This document shows, piece by piece, positions 46,736 to 60,954 of a DNA stretch of 64,000 nt (the stretch's first letter is position 1; each line of letters starts with the position of its first letter). Under the pieces are notes generated by a model. It was not told the origin of the DNA. It did no database searches and saw nothing but the letters and a program-made list of their open reading frames with translations. The stretch spans positions 16,710,222-16,774,221 of the forward strand of contig CM055108.1 of assembly GCA_029204225.1 (NCBI GenBank), given 5' to 3'. The position numbers were made by a program, and so were the translations under genes. Origin of the DNA: Diphasiastrum complanatum (Eukaryota; Streptophyta; Lycopodiopsida; Lycopodiales; Lycopodiaceae).

Positions 46736-47946
46736 TAAGTAATTAGAAAGCCAGACAAAAAGTAGAAAAACATTGCAGTATTGACACAAATCTGAACGCA
46801 GAACAAACAGAGCTGTAATCAGATCAAGTATAACGAAATATACAGGTCAATAATGCATGTGAGCACAAAACAATAGCGGACGTAACCACGTGCTTCACAA
46901 AGCTAATCACACAATCTGTAAAGGTGATAAACCTATTACTAACAATACATATGGAAGAAAGAATCAATGCGGAAAGGCATCTACAATGTCTGTCTCTGAT
47001 TACAAGTGATGTTTTGTTCTATCTTCTGTTGTTTGAATATTGAAATGACATTTAATAAATACATAAGTTTTATAGGTGCGCAGATGAAGAAGGTACAAAA
47101 GTGGTTGTGCTGTCTGTGGGAGATCATGGGTGGCTGTTGTTGTTGTCAAATCTGATTGCACAGTGCATGGAATGAGCGTGAGGAGGCCGCGGCGTCGGGC
47201 TTCGCTAAAATTCACGCTGATGAAAATGCAAAAAAACGTGACACTTTGACAATGCCTTAAAAATGATTTGCAAGGTACCTTCGCTTTTCTATAAAGGCAC
47301 TTTTAGCTTTTGTAGGGCACCTTCGGCATTTGTAGGATAGTGTCGCATTTTTCGCCTGTCATAAAATGCGTGTAAAAATGCAGTGTCGCAGTTTTCGCAT
47401 TTTTCGCCTGTTCAAATTTACTTGTATATATGCAGGCTGCACAACTGTCGCTTTTCTGGAAGTGTCACAAAACGACAGTGTCAGGTTTTTCGCCTGTGCC
47501 GAAGGTCGTCTAAAATGAACGAGGAATGTTCCCAGCCACTTCCCGTAATTTGCAAAGTGAGAGAAAACCACTGCACGTAAAATGTGAAGTGAGAGATTTT
47601 ACAACATCCTCGTCTGCATCAACGATACCGATTTGTTGACCGTATACACTATGTATAGTTGTCACAGAAGCCATATACTTCCAAGTACAACGGCTTTTCC
47701 AATTAGGTGACAAACATTCAATGTAATTAATACACGGATGAAATCTATGAATAGATCATCCAAGCACAGATTAGTGGTTGCTCTGTCCATGAGACGTATT
47801 ATTTGAGCCTCCCAATTACGCCACATGGCATGAAATCATGAACCCTTCGTGTTTGTGGGCCTCAAATATTTAAGCTCTATAGTAGGCTTGTGTCGTGTGG
47901 CATAATTGATTTTTCAATAATCTTTGTAACATACATGATGCTTGAC

Positions 47947-48118
47947 AATGTGTGTTTGGAGGCACTCTGTAAGGATATAATGGCAAACTCCATGACTTAT
48001 GGGAGTAGTTGCCAATACATCCCTACAATGTGCCTCCAAACACATATAATGGCAAACTCCATGACTTTATGGGAGTAGTTGCCATTACATCCTTACAATG
48101 TGCCTCCAAACACACATT
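47947..48118. mobile_element. Miniature inverted-repeat element with internal duplication
   Basis: The ends are inverted repeats starting AATGTGTGTTTGGAGGCAC and continuing with a few mismatches for about 36 bp (GTAAGGAT.TAATGGCAA). The interior is a roughly 70-bp unit present twice (ATAATGGCAAACTCCATGAC, GGGAGTAGTTGCCA and TACAATGTGCCTCCAAACAC). No clear target duplication, so the superfamily is uncertain; the TGTTTGG word is common in Harbinger- and hAT-type miniature elements. Confidence 0.75.
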
Positions 48119-48639
48119 ATTTAATCTTTACTACATTTTTAAAAGTTTTTGAAGTTAAAGTTTTAGATGTGTAAAAATCTCTCAAACTTTTATTTACCAT
48201 GTAAAAAGCTCTAAAGTCAAATTTCTTCCAAACTTTTCTTTAAACCTAAAATATCTCAACTCCAAATTTTATTGATGTTCTTCATATTACTAAGCTTTTA
48301 ATGAAGTTCTTCAAAGTTCTAGCCAGTAATGTTGGATACAAATGAGAGATTAATTTTGAAGAAGTTGAAACTTGTTCTCACAATCAAGCTTGGAATTTGT
48401 GATGAGCTTTTTGTCTTTTGTCTTTCACATCATGTATATTTTAGAGTACCTTTCAAATAAAAAAAATGTATGAAAGTTTCAACCACTAATAGATATAATA
48501 TTGTTATATTTCACATTAGAATTTTTAAAACTTTAAACTAGCATGACAATTGACTTTCTAAAGCTACCTTTCAAATTGAAGAGAGATCTTTTAGTTTTTT
48601 GCCATTCAAATGACATGCTTTTAAATTTTATGACTTTCT

Positions 48640-48795
48640 TTGGAAGGCAAACTAGCCTTTCAGGTGCATTGCACTTGCAATAATGCACCTGCAAATGGCA
48701 AGCTTGCTCACAATCACTTGTGGCATGCCAATATGACACATGCTTCCCTTGAGCTTTTTGATTTTATGAAAGAGTGCAATTTAGCTACAATGAAC
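48640..48795 (+). pseudogene. Copia pre-integrase fragment
   Basis: The frame contains HNHLWHANMTHASLELFDFM, matching the LWH.R.GH.S.......M core of the GAG-pre-integrase domain of Ty1/copia, with the GH changed to TH. No core integrase follows. Confidence 0.5.
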
Positions 48796-49316
48796 CCTCT
48801 ATATATGTTACCATATATGTTAACCTTAGCTATTAGTTAATTTTTGGCTACTCCCAAGGATTTTACACAGTAGAAATGTTAAATGTTATTTGTTAACATA
48901 ATTTACTCTCGCCTTCAAGAAATGGACCTGGTTAAATGTTATTTTACAAATAGGGGAGGGCTATGTCCAACAATTTGGGTTTTTAGGACACATTTCTTTT
49001 AGGGCGTTTTGCTAGCCAAGGCCCCATCCGTCAAATGCTAGACCAGACCCCAGCCGTCAGATGTAGTATTCCCTTCATAAATGTTTGCATTCCTTATCTG
49101 ATTCTCTGAATATATATATGTTCCTTTGAAATATGTTAATTTTTTTTCCACCCTGTATATATGTTATAGTGTTATCCCTCTATATTAGTTAACTTTTTAT
49201 TACTCCCCCGGCCTAGCATTAACATTTAGGCCTAGCATTAACATTTATCCTGGGTGCACATTTATCATTATGTTAAAGAGTAAAGAGTGCATGCAATTCA
49301 CCTAACATCATCATCA

Positions 49317-49664
49317 TTATGTTGAAGAGTCCATTTCAGCTAACAAACAATATGTTGAAGAGTAGATCTGGAGAAAGCGGATGAGATCTGATGATCCATC
49401 GTATTTTGGTATTTCCATCCGTGGTGCTCTCCGAATTGCTTGCAAGGGAGCGATAGGTACGGGTTGGCCCATTGGTTCCATTGGCGCTAGTTCCGGTTCT
49501 GCCTCTTGTTGCACAGTTGCTAATCTAGGAAGGTGTGGTGCTTGATTTACTATCCTTCTTGTTATTGATCGTCCAGATCTTAGATTCATCCGATGGTGGG
49601 TTCCAAAGTAGTTGGATCTTGCTTGCACAGTGGAATGCAGTCTGGATCTTAAGGATCTGATCAA
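49317..49664 (-). pseudogene. Partial gag of the Tat/Athila-type element
   Basis: 115 residues beginning MIRSLRSRLHSTVQARSNY, basic and Pro-rich, then the IPKYDGSSD block. It ends soon after, at the truncation point. Position 3' of the PBS and leader fits Gag. Confidence 0.5.
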
Positions 49665-49869
49665 TCTTATCGGCTAGAAGTGAAATTTAGGTCTTGTACG
49701 GTGGTATTTCCTTAATAACTTTTTACTCCTTGCACTGATTGACCCGAGATTTTGGTAGTAGCTGGATCTGGTGCAGATCTTTCCATTGATCTAGTCTGCG
49801 AGGGTTCTCTTGTGCAAGGGTTGGCTGTGCGAGGGTTTTTTAGCTATTTTTGTAGATAAAAAACTTCAT

Positions 49870-50600
49870 ATCTCTCAGATCCTTGGGAAGTAACTCTTGC
49901 AAAGGTCACAATAGCTGAATCTGGGTCAAATCTCATTATGGTACGAGAGTTAACTCTTGCACTAAGTGAAAATTTCACTGTATGCAAGGGTTCAGAACCA
50001 CTATTTTGGCTTGATCTTTACCAAATCTCTATACTAACTCTTGCAGGCTTTTTCACTGATGGAAATTGACATTCTGAATCGATTGAGGTGGTCTACAAGA
50101 GTTCTTACTGGGAGGATTTGCTGGATCTTCACTTTTTAGTGATTTTTTAACACTTAAACCCAATTTTTTGCTCACTAGAGCCAAACTAATTCTTGCAGGC
50201 TCTTCTGTATCATGGTCTCACTGAGATGGAACTTCAAAATCCTCTATGAGAGTTCTTGCCCGCTGGAACTGAAAATTTTGGTGTCTACGAGGGTTCTGTT
50301 GTGTTTTCCCGTCTTTTTTTTTTACTGAAAACTCTCGCATAGGCACTCAGACATCAAAGTAACTCTCGCAAGCTAATCTGTGTCCTGGTCTCACTGAGAT
50401 GGAACTTCAGAGGGCTCTACGAGAGTTCTGGTGAAGATTTGCATTTTTTTTGGATTTTCTCAAGGGTTTTTTGAATTTTTTATGATTTTTTTTTTTTCTG
50501 ATTTTTGCAATCTGCTTGGAACTAACTCTTGGCTTGGAACTAACTCTTGCAGGCTTCTATGCAGGTCTGGGACAGTACCCTAGAGCTTCTGCCAGTCATG
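49870..50600. repeat. Degenerate repeats in the leader of the Tat/Athila-type element
   Basis: TAACTCTTGCA-like words occur near 49889, 49952, 50034, 50187, 50362, 50523 and 50542. A longer shared block (TGGTCTCACTGAGATGGAACTTC with flanking ACGAGAGTTCT) occurs twice, near 50214 and 50391. No coding sequence. Confidence 0.6.
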
Positions 50601-51739
50601 CAAGGGTTAACTCTTACTGGTTTTGGAGATATTAAAATCTGATGAGATTTTAGGCTCTTTTTCCTTCCAAAATGCAAATTAGTGTGTTTTTTTTGGGTCT
50701 TTGGCTGGTTGGTTTGGGTTTCAAGCCCTTAGAGGCTATTCAAGGCCTCCTCTACCTCTCACACCTCCTTTGCTAGCTATGAACAGTCCAAACACAAAAA
50801 AGACACAGAAAACTAACTTTAAACTCCCAAAAATCTACCTAAAACTACTCCAAAAGCAAAGAATAGCTAAAATACAACTATACTAGTTAGTGGAAACCTA
50901 TCCCCAACAATAGCGCCACTGTAGGGTCTTTGGTCTGAGACGTAGTAATAGCCCTCCCGCCTGTCAACAAGGGTTAGTTCACTGGATAGGCACCTAACTA
51001 TGTATAGATGCTACTTTTAGTTAGCTCCCTACTCTTTATCTAACTCTACCTCCACTAACACTACTCACACTAAATATACTTCTCCAAACTAACTTCATCA
51101 TGATTGTTGGTGAAAGGGAAGGGTAGAATAGAAGAGAAAGAAAAAGAGAGAAAAAGAGAGAGATAGAGCTGAGGGGGAGGTTAGCTCAAAAGCTCAAGAT
51201 GCATGCTAATGGAGAAACCATAATTAAAACAAGAACATAGAAATGGAAACAATTAGAAACACACAACAAAAAGCATTAGCATGAGTGCTTAGCAAATGAG
51301 GATACTTGGCTCTCCAAATTGGTAGAGTTTCCTCCTTCTCATTAAGCATCCAAATAGAGTACAAATGGTGCTTTTTTATAAAATGGGGAAGGCCCTTGCC
51401 CCAAAATCCTATTGGCTAATATTTACATTGATCCTATCCATTCATCTTGGACCCAACTTGATCCAAGGGTCCACAAAAAGTACATTGAAATTCACAAGAT
51501 TCATGTGAGTCCCAAATTGGACCCAACTCTAAAAAAGTAATCTCTAAGTTTAAAATTGAGTTTGGGCCTCAAGTTTTATTTTAATTACAAGGGACCCAAG
51601 CCTATTATTTTATTTACAACTTAGCTTGCGTGCTCATTGGGCCATGGGCTTATACGCGCAGGATGTCATGCCCTCACAACACATTTTATTGGTCGATTTT
51701 ATTTACTTACAATTCATCGGGAATACCCCCAACAATGGA

Positions 51740-52090
51740 ATGCCCTCAGTCGAGATCTGACAAAAGTTTTTGATCGAGATCAGGTTGAAAACACTCGCCT
51801 GAGATTGGATTGAGATTCTGCAGTCGAGATGTCAACTAAGTGAATCGGTAGTGGTGTCAACGAAATGACTCGGTTGAGGTGTCTATGAAATGCTCGGTTG
51901 GGATCTGATCAATAAGTGTCGGTTGAGAGTTGAAACTCAAGACGTGATGAGATATTTCTTGTAGGGCCTCAGTCGAGAGTTGTCGTGGTGTTTCAATGGT
52001 GAATGAAACTAGGCTCGGTCCGGTCCAGACGTGAGTCGTGGAGCTCGGCCAGGTAAGGAGCGTGAAGCCTCAGTCGAGAACGGTGGTAAA
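51740..52090. repeat. Degenerate CTCAGTCGAGA/CTCGGTTGAG repeat region
   Basis: About ten imperfect copies of an 11-12 bp word (CTCAGTCGAGA, CTCGGTTGAGG, GTCGGTTGAGA), irregularly spaced. It lies just outside the 5' LTR of the neighbouring element. Confidence 0.5.
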
Positions 52091-52689
52091 GGTGCCAAAT
52101 ATTCATAGATTCAGACAAAATCTGTGAACACAGTTTGTCTCTTTATCTCTGCTTCGTTGGTGGTTTCTGCTCTGGAAATCGGAAGTTTCTACCTATTTCC
52201 AGAACTTAGTTCTTAGTTGGGTTCACTTGTTTAGAGCTGTTTCCAGGCAGATTATTTGTCAGTCCAATGTTTGTATTCCCAGCCTGTCAGTGGGATGAAA
52301 CAGTCTTGTCCAATCTAGCTACATGCATTTACAAGCCATGCAACCAAACCTTGCTCAAGCACAGATTAACATTCTGAAACAAAGAGCCATCTACAAATCT
52401 ATCTACCAAACTATTCCGAGAAATCAGAAAGCATAAAAGCATCAAGATTAAACTACACAACAAGAAACGAGAATCAAGAAACTAACTACCTACAACATAC
52501 TAGCATCCCAATAATCAAGAAACACCCATTTCTTGATGCTTGGAATGCCCAAGAACAATCAAAGACATGATTGTTGTTGAATATGTCAGACCAGAACCAC
52601 AATCTCAGCCTATATAGTTACCTGCATGCTAAAATTACATAAACAAGAAACAAGAAAGCTAGTCCACATCTACATTCCACATTGCAAGA

Positions 52690-52910
52690 GAGAAATCCAG
52701 GAATCTAATTAAGCCACAACCCATAGGAATTTCACTCAAGACAATTGCCATGAACAAGGAGCTTCTCAATTGTCAAAAACTCGTGGAAGATCTTCTTTAT
52801 TCATGCAAGAGAAATGACAATACAATAAAAAGCTCCCTCACAAGAGAGGGGGCCCCCTAAATAAGCAAGAGGGCTGCCCATGTGGAGCCTAAGTGGCAAT
52901 TTCACTAACA
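52690..52910 (-). mobile_element. LTR-like 5' portion, minus strand
   Basis: Read on the minus strand, it begins TGTTAGTGAAATTGCCAC at 52910 and contains GCTTATTTAGG and a GAATAAAG polyadenylation-like word about 130 bp later, as in LTR promoter/R regions. The lower end is not resolved; the LTR may extend to about 52.3 kb. Confidence 0.35.
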
Positions 52911-53545
52911 ATTTTGCACATTGGTTCAGTTTTTGTTGAATGTTGTATTAATTTAAAACGTAGATCAGCAGCGTCTGTCTACATTCTGGAGGATTGTAGG
53001 AATGATATAGCCGGTAGTGACCAGCAATCATATCTGAAATCCATCCGAATTGTTTTTTGTTCGCAATTAATTTGATTTCACTTTAGCAATGTCAATATCA
53101 AAGCTCGTTCAAGTTTTGTTTCGTTTCATTTCATTTCATTTCGTTACAGAGCCTAATTGATATTTGCAATTTGCGTTCCACACATTTTTCACATCAAATG
53201 CAAGATGAGTGAGAACTAGATCCACTATCTATCCACCATTCATTTTCATCTTCAAAACTAGAAGAAGAGTATAGTGCATCCAAGCTTGGAAGCTCCTCCT
53301 TGATTGCGTATGATTGTACAATATTGTCAAATTCATCTCTCAATACATTAAGGTTCACTTGCACTAACTCTATGGGGTTGAGATGACCTCCTATGCAAGC
53401 AAGCTCTCTATGAAGATCTTTCACTCTCAAAACATAATTTGAGGCACTCTCATCACTCTTTTGGAAACTTTAAAAATTGATTCCTAATGTTGGATTATTC
53501 TCCTTCTTATTGATCAAATAATCAGTTATCATCTTCATCCATTGT

Positions 53546-54776
<1,231 letters not shown>

Positions 54777-55534
54777 GACACCTAAGAGTAAGCAACCTAG
54801 ATGTATTCTTGGCCTCAAAAATGGACTTTAGTGTGTCCCAAGCCTCCTTGGCCAAGGTGCATGAGCCAATCTCCCTCAACACTTCATTTGACACATTTCA
54901 TCTTGATGACATGTACAACTACCCTTGCCCTTTTCTTGTACTTTTGAACTTCTTGTGAAGAAATATGAACACTAAGATATTGTTGGTCCCTTTCCGTACC
55001 TCCCTTTTCGTAGCGATCAAGAGGACAAGGTTAGGATTTGGATCTCCAACCAGGTGAGTGTCGTGTAGTATAAGCTTCAATCCAATGGAGAGTGGATTAA
55101 ACTACAGATCCCTACCAAGGGTGTCAATCTTGGCATCTGATCTGATGGTGGAATGGCTAAGTTTGGAAATAGGATGCTTGACACTCTCTTTGACTCTTTT
55201 TAGAGTTTTAATTTGTGAAGGTCCTCTTCTTGGGTTGTTTAGGCTCCTTGAGCTCTAAACCTTCTTGTCTTGAGGCTTAGCTTCTCATGGGAGGGGAACA
55301 ATAGAAGTAGACTAACTAATAGATCATAGTGATCTCTCAAGAATGTGTTTAACTTCTATTTTACTCTTGTCTATTTCTGTGGATTAGGAGGATGAAAGCT
55401 TGTGCTAATGATATTCTTAATTGTGATAGCATGATAAGGAAACACATACAAGCATTCATCATTCCACAACCAAACATACAATGGCAAAAGAGAAGGACTT
55501 CACATAAAAGAAAAGGTAGGAGGAGGAGGCTTTG

Positions 55535-55713
<179 letters not shown>

Positions 55714-56573
55714 TGCAAATGAAAAGTGAATACAAATTGGTGTCACATCCCTACTTATAGACAAAGTTAGGGTCAGGGTTTTTGGTTCACCCAAAAACCA
55801 TGTGCCATGATAACTTGACTATTATAAAAGCTACCAAAATGCATATTAGAACTACTTGGGTCCTTTCACATTTTGGCCCGTCGGTATTTTAGATCTATCT
55901 CTACTTCTCGCGCCTTTGGCATACGAGTACAGTGCATCATTTGAGGGTGTCTGACATTATATTACTGATAGATCTAATTCTTATGTTGCCTTGACAATGT
56001 TTTTATTCCCGTTGTCATAAAGTCTATTGGAGAGATGTTGGGCTTTGTTTTCGCTCGTCGGCTGGTCTACAAACTCGTTGACCTTCTGATATTGGCCTTC
56101 CTGGTGAATCTGGATTCTGGAACTCCTTTTGGTTGTTCGTCAACGTTCCTTGGCGTAGTTCGACGGCATGATAACATTGTTAGAAGAATCTTTATCATAA
56201 TCATCCGTTAGAAAAATCTTCACCGAAATCTTCTAACATGCCCCCATTGCAATTTTGGTGACAGTCCCTTGGCACCTGCGTATGTCGTTGGCATTGGCGT
56301 GCGTGGATGTGAAACCGTTGCGAAAGAGGGAAAAGAGGCATATGAACAGGAAGGGAAAAAATGTGGCAAAAAGTGAGGAGGTATATGCACAGGGGAATAA
56401 ATAAAAAGAAAATAAAGATGAGAAAGAATGGTGAAAAACAATAAAAATAAAGTTAGTCCCTGTATGTATTTTCAAGACTTTTTTTTTTTTAAAAAGAAAG
56501 TTGCTTGATTGGCCCTTTTCCAGTTGTTTGCCCTTGGCATCTTCGGCATCGCAGTTTTTGCGATGGGTGTCTG

Positions 56574-57133
56574 TGTTAGTTGATGCCATGCCCCTGACGT
56601 GTCGATGCAGTGCCTCATCACCCAAAAAGGGTTTCTAGTAGAGATGAAGTTGAGAGCCGAGTCTGAGAGCACAAGAATTATTAGTGCTAGGCTAAAATGT
56701 ACAGTTGTGAGCCCCATGGTAATTCCCAAAAGATGGAAAGCCATGTGGGTGCTAGTAATTTAGACTATCTCAACTTGAGTTATGTATTTAATAAAGAGGC
56801 CTCCTATTATCAAGTAAGAGGTGGAACTCAAATTCTTATAGATTGGGATTCACTTTGTAGTAAGAGGTGGAATCCAAATTATGTTACAATTGGGTTCACC
56901 AGCTCGTGGGTATAGATAGAGGCCTCCTCCATGAGTTCCATAGCATGTATTATGTACTGAAATGTTGTTGCTCCTCGAATTGAAGATTCTACTACTTGCA
57001 TTTCTTTCCATGCTCCATCTTCATGCTTATAGTTTGGGTACTGATATATGAATGTGTTTGTTGTTGTTCATTTCTCTTTTAAGATTGGTTTGGGATTAGT
57101 ATCAAGTAGATGTGCAGGGCTTGGAGATTGATC
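56574..57133 (+). mobile_element. LTR-like repeat, second copy (see 4062-4619)
   Basis: It begins TGTTAGTTGATGCCATGCCC and is homologous to 4062-4619 in opposite orientation along about 560 bp. Similarity ends near GATTGATCC at 57133. No target duplication recognised. Confidence 0.6.
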
Positions 57134-57365
57134 CATCATTCTACTCAGTTCAGATGCTTCCTAGGTATCGGAGAAGTTCTTCTTGCAACTGTTGGGTGAC
57201 AGTTGTAACAAGCACTTTGTAGGATTTCCATTTGTGTTAGCATCAGGTAGATGTGCAGGACTTGGAGATTGATCCACCATTCCACTGATTGTTGATGTTT
57301 CTCGGTTTCTGGTTCCCTGAGGAGTTCTTCTTACCACTATTGAGTGATAGTTGTAAGAAGCACTT
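57100..57365. repeat. Tandem duplication of about 130 bp
   Basis: Copies share GTAGATGTGCAGG.CTTGGAG, ATTGATCCA.CATTC, GAGTTCTTCTT and GTTGTAA.AAGCACTTTGTAG. The first copy overlaps the end of the LTR-like repeat, so the duplication arose after or at that end. Confidence 0.75.
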
Positions 57366-57744
57366 TGTAGATTCTGAGATTTCAGTTAAAGATTATTGTG
57401 TTGATTCTATGATTTTAGTAGGAGTAGATTAAGTTTAATTCCTTGTTCCTTGCTCAGATTAGTTTAGTGATTTACTGTAGTCTGTAAGAACAAAGAAAGA
57501 ACTGAAGTAGTCTGTAGAAAGTAGAAGAACGAGTTCCTAACAGATCCTATATCCAAGATGAGCTACCATTGTCAATAAAGGACCAAAATCAGGTTGTCGT
57601 TGTGCCTTTGACAGGCGGATACAACACCATTATACTACCATTACACTACAAATAGATCGGATACGAAGCCATTTATGGCTGAGCCATTGTAAATCCGATT
57701 TTGTATTGAATAGTAGTTGTCTGAACACCCATAGAATATCCGAG

Positions 57745-57850
57745 TCTCAACTAGATTGATGTTTTACCAGTAGACTGAAGGTGTCAGTGTAATCTATTCC
57801 ATAAACTTTGTCAAATCCTTCAACCACTAAATGAGCTTTCCATTTGGATA
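57745..57850 (-). pseudogene. Copia RT fragment
   Basis: The minus frame reads WKAHLVVEGFDKVYGIDYTD followed by TFSLLVK, the copia RT YKARLVAKGF..YGIDY.ETFSPV block with substitutions. A stop follows. Confidence 0.65.
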
Positions 57851-58146
57851 TTGATCTCACAAACATTTTCATTAAGTAAGTGTCTAGATACTATATGGCC
57901 AAGAATTAGGCCATGTGTCACCCAAAATTGACACTTCTCTGGACTCAAGGGTATCTGATATTCGCGACATTTCTTCAGCACCGTTTCCAGATTGGATAAG
58001 TGCTCCAAATTAGGTCCATGCACGCACAGATCATTCAAGAAAATCTCCCACAATGATGAAAAGGAAAAGAAAGAGAATATCGATGAAGAATATTGATGAC
58101 TTATCCACACATAGTGGCAATCAGAAAAAAAAAAGGATTCGAGCAT
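57851..58146 (-). pseudogene. Ty3/gypsy RT fragment
   Basis: The minus frame contains FLNDLCVHGPNLEHLSNLET, VLKKCREYQIPLSPEKCQFW and HGLILGHIVS. These are the gypsy RT landmarks after the catalytic box (the FLDD aspartates changed to ND), with EKC.F and GH.VS. Joined directly to a copia RT fragment on the same strand. Confidence 0.7.
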
Positions 58147-59469
58147 TTAAGTATGTTTTCTTATAAACTGTTTATTTGATTTGTATTTGTCATTTAGGTT
58201 TGATTTGTATTATCAATTGATTAAACATAATTTGAATTTTTATATGTTTGTTGCAAATCATGTTTGGTGGCAAAGAACTATTTAACAGATTGTTCATGCA
58301 TTGGAGAATCTCTAAGTCATGTTTTACCGAGAAAGTCAGCAAAGGCAATGATGAAAAATGCTCAGTTTGAAAAAATAAATTTTTTTTTTGCAAAGACTAT
58401 TTTGAATAAGGTTCAAACTTACTTGGATGTAAATCTAATACAAGGTGCATGTGATGATTCTAAAACTAGCAAAAATGCTTATTCACTTTTTTTAAAATAG
58501 TTAAAAAAGTCTTTTCTTAAGTGATGTTGAAACAAACTCATCTTCCTTGTAAGATTAGCAAGAAATTATTGTTCAAAATTGAAAAATCATCTATCTTGAC
58601 TTTAGGCTTTTGGCAAAGTTTTTTCTATATGTATGTGATGTTTCATAGTGTAAATGCCAAATTTGGCCTAGAAGAAACTCGAGCTACATGGTTTCTTGAG
58701 ACTAGTTTGCATATAGAATGTAGACATAGAAATGTCAATAATAAGCTTGTGGAAACTCGTGGCACATCACATGCAATGGTTGTAAGTGTTCCATAGTGAC
58801 ATGCAAGGCATGCACAAAGTGAATTGGATACATGCATGATGATTTGTACAATTATAGTTGAAAATTTGACACTTGGTAAAAATAGGTAGAAATACATGCA
58901 TGTAAAGTGACAAATTTCACTAGTTTTCTAGTTCTCACTTTTAGATGTGGAAGAAACTAGGAAGGAGATGGTTCTACCTCGAGCTATTCCAATCTCCATA
59001 AATATGTGTAGGCCCTCTCATTACTTTTGATGAAGAACCAAGCTTTGAAGCTATTCAATGTCAATTTGGGTCTATACTATTGTTGTTTGAATTTTGCTCT
59101 CCTTTTCTTTTTCTAACTCGAGTAGAGGCTTATGCTAATGAATTAAATTCTTGTACTTCTTTTCTTTAGTTTTTCAAGGCAATCATTCGTTGATTCTTAG
59201 CATGCTAGATTGTGCTTTGGCCATTAAATCATGTACTAGACCTTGATATTCAATCTAGAATCAATTTATGATCTAAATACAAAGCTTAACAAGATCATTC
59301 ACACTTGAGGATCATTCTCCACACGTGTGAGCTTGCTGGAATTTTATCATGGTAAATCAAAGCCAAATTAAGCTTTGCATGCTATTATCTCTGTTTGTGC
59401 AAGAATTTGTGAGCCCAATTCAAGCAAAAAAGCTATTTATCACTTTTCTTTACCTTTCCAGTTCCGAGC
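58147..59469. other. Intergenic AT-rich sequence
   Basis: No supported gene. A 91-residue frame at 58521-58796 has no recognisable features. Confidence 0.4.
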
Positions 59470-59850
59470 TACTACTACAACACCCACCACGATTTGCGAC
59501 GTGCTTTGCGACGTGAATCGCGAGCTTAATTTTTTTTTAATTCGTCACAGACATCAAAAAAAACATGTCACAATGAGGTCATCGGAATCCGACATTTATA
59601 AAACAAGTTGGAGTCCGACATCCATAACTTGCCAGAATCTCGAACATCAAGTCCCAGTGGATGGTGGTCTGGTCCGACGTGGACATCGGAATCCAATGTC
59701 CAAAGACATCACTTCCGATCCGATGTAGATGACGGAATCCAACGACAAAATTAGACGTCGGATTTCGATGTCTGTTGATACAGAGTGCTTTCAAAAATCA
59801 TCCGACATCCATCTGACGTCTATTTGAATGTCGGATTTCGACCTCATTAT
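59470..59850 (+). mobile_element. CACTA-like terminal and subterminal repeat region
   Basis: It begins with CTACTACTACAACACCC, close to the CACTACAA ends of En/Spm elements. It continues with TTTGCGACGTG words and then about a dozen direct and inverted copies of a TCGGAATCCGACAT/GTCGGATTTCGA motif. Dense subterminal motif arrays are typical of CACTA transposase-binding ends. The other end is not found in the window. Confidence 0.5.
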
Positions 59851-60229
59851 GAATGACAATACTTTATTGCATTGCTTTATGCACATCAAAAATTTCATTT
59901 AGATTTCTATATATGATATTGATTCATTGCACATGGTTTTGAATTCTTAGTTAGTTATTACGTCAATCCACATCTAGAAATTCGACATTGCAATTTTTGA
60001 AAAAAGAATATAGCATATATAAAAGCAATGGCAATATAGCATGATCATTTGCAATAATAATATATTCATAATATCAATCAATGTATTACAATGTCTAGTC
60101 TACATGAACACAAGCAAACAAACTATATTAATATTTAATGCTTGATCGTATTAATTTAAATAAAATTCATGTCGGAATACAAACCACATTAGTATGAATA
60201 CAAAAACTAGTACTTACATTTGGAGGATG

Positions 60230-60954
60230 ACTCTCGCTCTTTAGTTTGTCGACTAATGCCTCGTATGATTCCCTGAAGGCAAAGTCTTACTCCTCCTTAG
60301 TTGGCAGACGTCCATAGTCCGCCAACTATCCATGCATTCAATTTAAGTTGAAATTAATTTAGGGCTAGGTTGGAGTAGCTAGTCATAATGCCTATTAAAA
60401 AATAAAAGCATATGAAATCAAAGATAAACTATAAGAGTAGTTTAGGTTCACTTATCATGCTTGCTTGCAATCCCGCCTTTCCACTCGAGCCCAACCTAGG
60501 ATTGCCTATCCCATGCATCCTAGCGGTCGCGGCATCTTTCTGAATCTTGTATTTATCTGGTGTTCGTTCATCCGCTTTTACACGGTTCCAATCACTTCTT
60601 GAACATCAGGAGGGCTTGGATTGCCCGTCCCTATAAGCTCGTCGTGCCATATCACGATGATGCCTAATCCATAAGCTCATATGCTTATGAATTTTCTTCT
60701 CATCAAATTTTTCTTCTTGCTGGAATTCGTTAGAAGGGTACCAACAACCTATCGTCTATTGGCGGTAGATTGTTTGAACCATTTATTAAACAATCTATCG
60801 CCAAAATGACATTGGTATAAAGAATAGAGCCGGTCCTGTTGGCGATTATGTTACCTCGAGGATCCACATCGTAATAAGAATTTGTGGATGACTCTTCAGT
60901 AGGGGCAGTAGCCGCAACTGCTTGTGACGAACCACTCTCATTTTGGCTATGCAT
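60230..60954 (-). pseudogene. CACTA-associated Ptta/En/Spm-type protein remnant
   Basis: The minus strand begins MHSQNESGSSQAVAATAPTE, then NRTGSILYTNVIL. After a frame break come KKIHKHMSLWIRHHRD and a block with WNRVKADERTPDKYKIQKDA and GNPRLGSSGKAG. The order (a basic W-containing segment, then a Lys-rich helix, then a GS.G.AG block) resembles the Transposase_24 (Ptta/En/Spm) family. Similarity is weak and several stops occur. Confidence 0.35.

Larger units (their letters stand above)
49317..51734 (-). mobile_element. Truncated Tat/Athila-type LTR element (5' LTR, PBS, leader, partial gag)
   Basis: On the minus strand, the LTR 51734-50920 begins TGTTGGGGGTATTCCC and ends CCCTACA. It is followed by TGGCGCTATTGTTGGGGA (rc of 50901-50918), a tRNA-Asp-type PBS typical of Tat/Athila gypsy elements. 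A leader of about 1.2 kb and a 115-residue gag-like frame (49664-49317) follow. The latter contains MNLRSGRSI and MEIPKYDGSSDLIRFL (FKIPKYDG.. is a Gag landmark). Sequence below 49317 is unrelated, so the element is truncated there and lacks pol and the 3' LTR. Same LTR family as 7860-8714. Confidence 0.8.

Noticed and set aside
46620-46740. Possible CRISPR-like array (four 27-28 bp units)
   Set aside because: Units are contiguous without unique spacers and the sequence is plant nuclear; it is a minisatellite.
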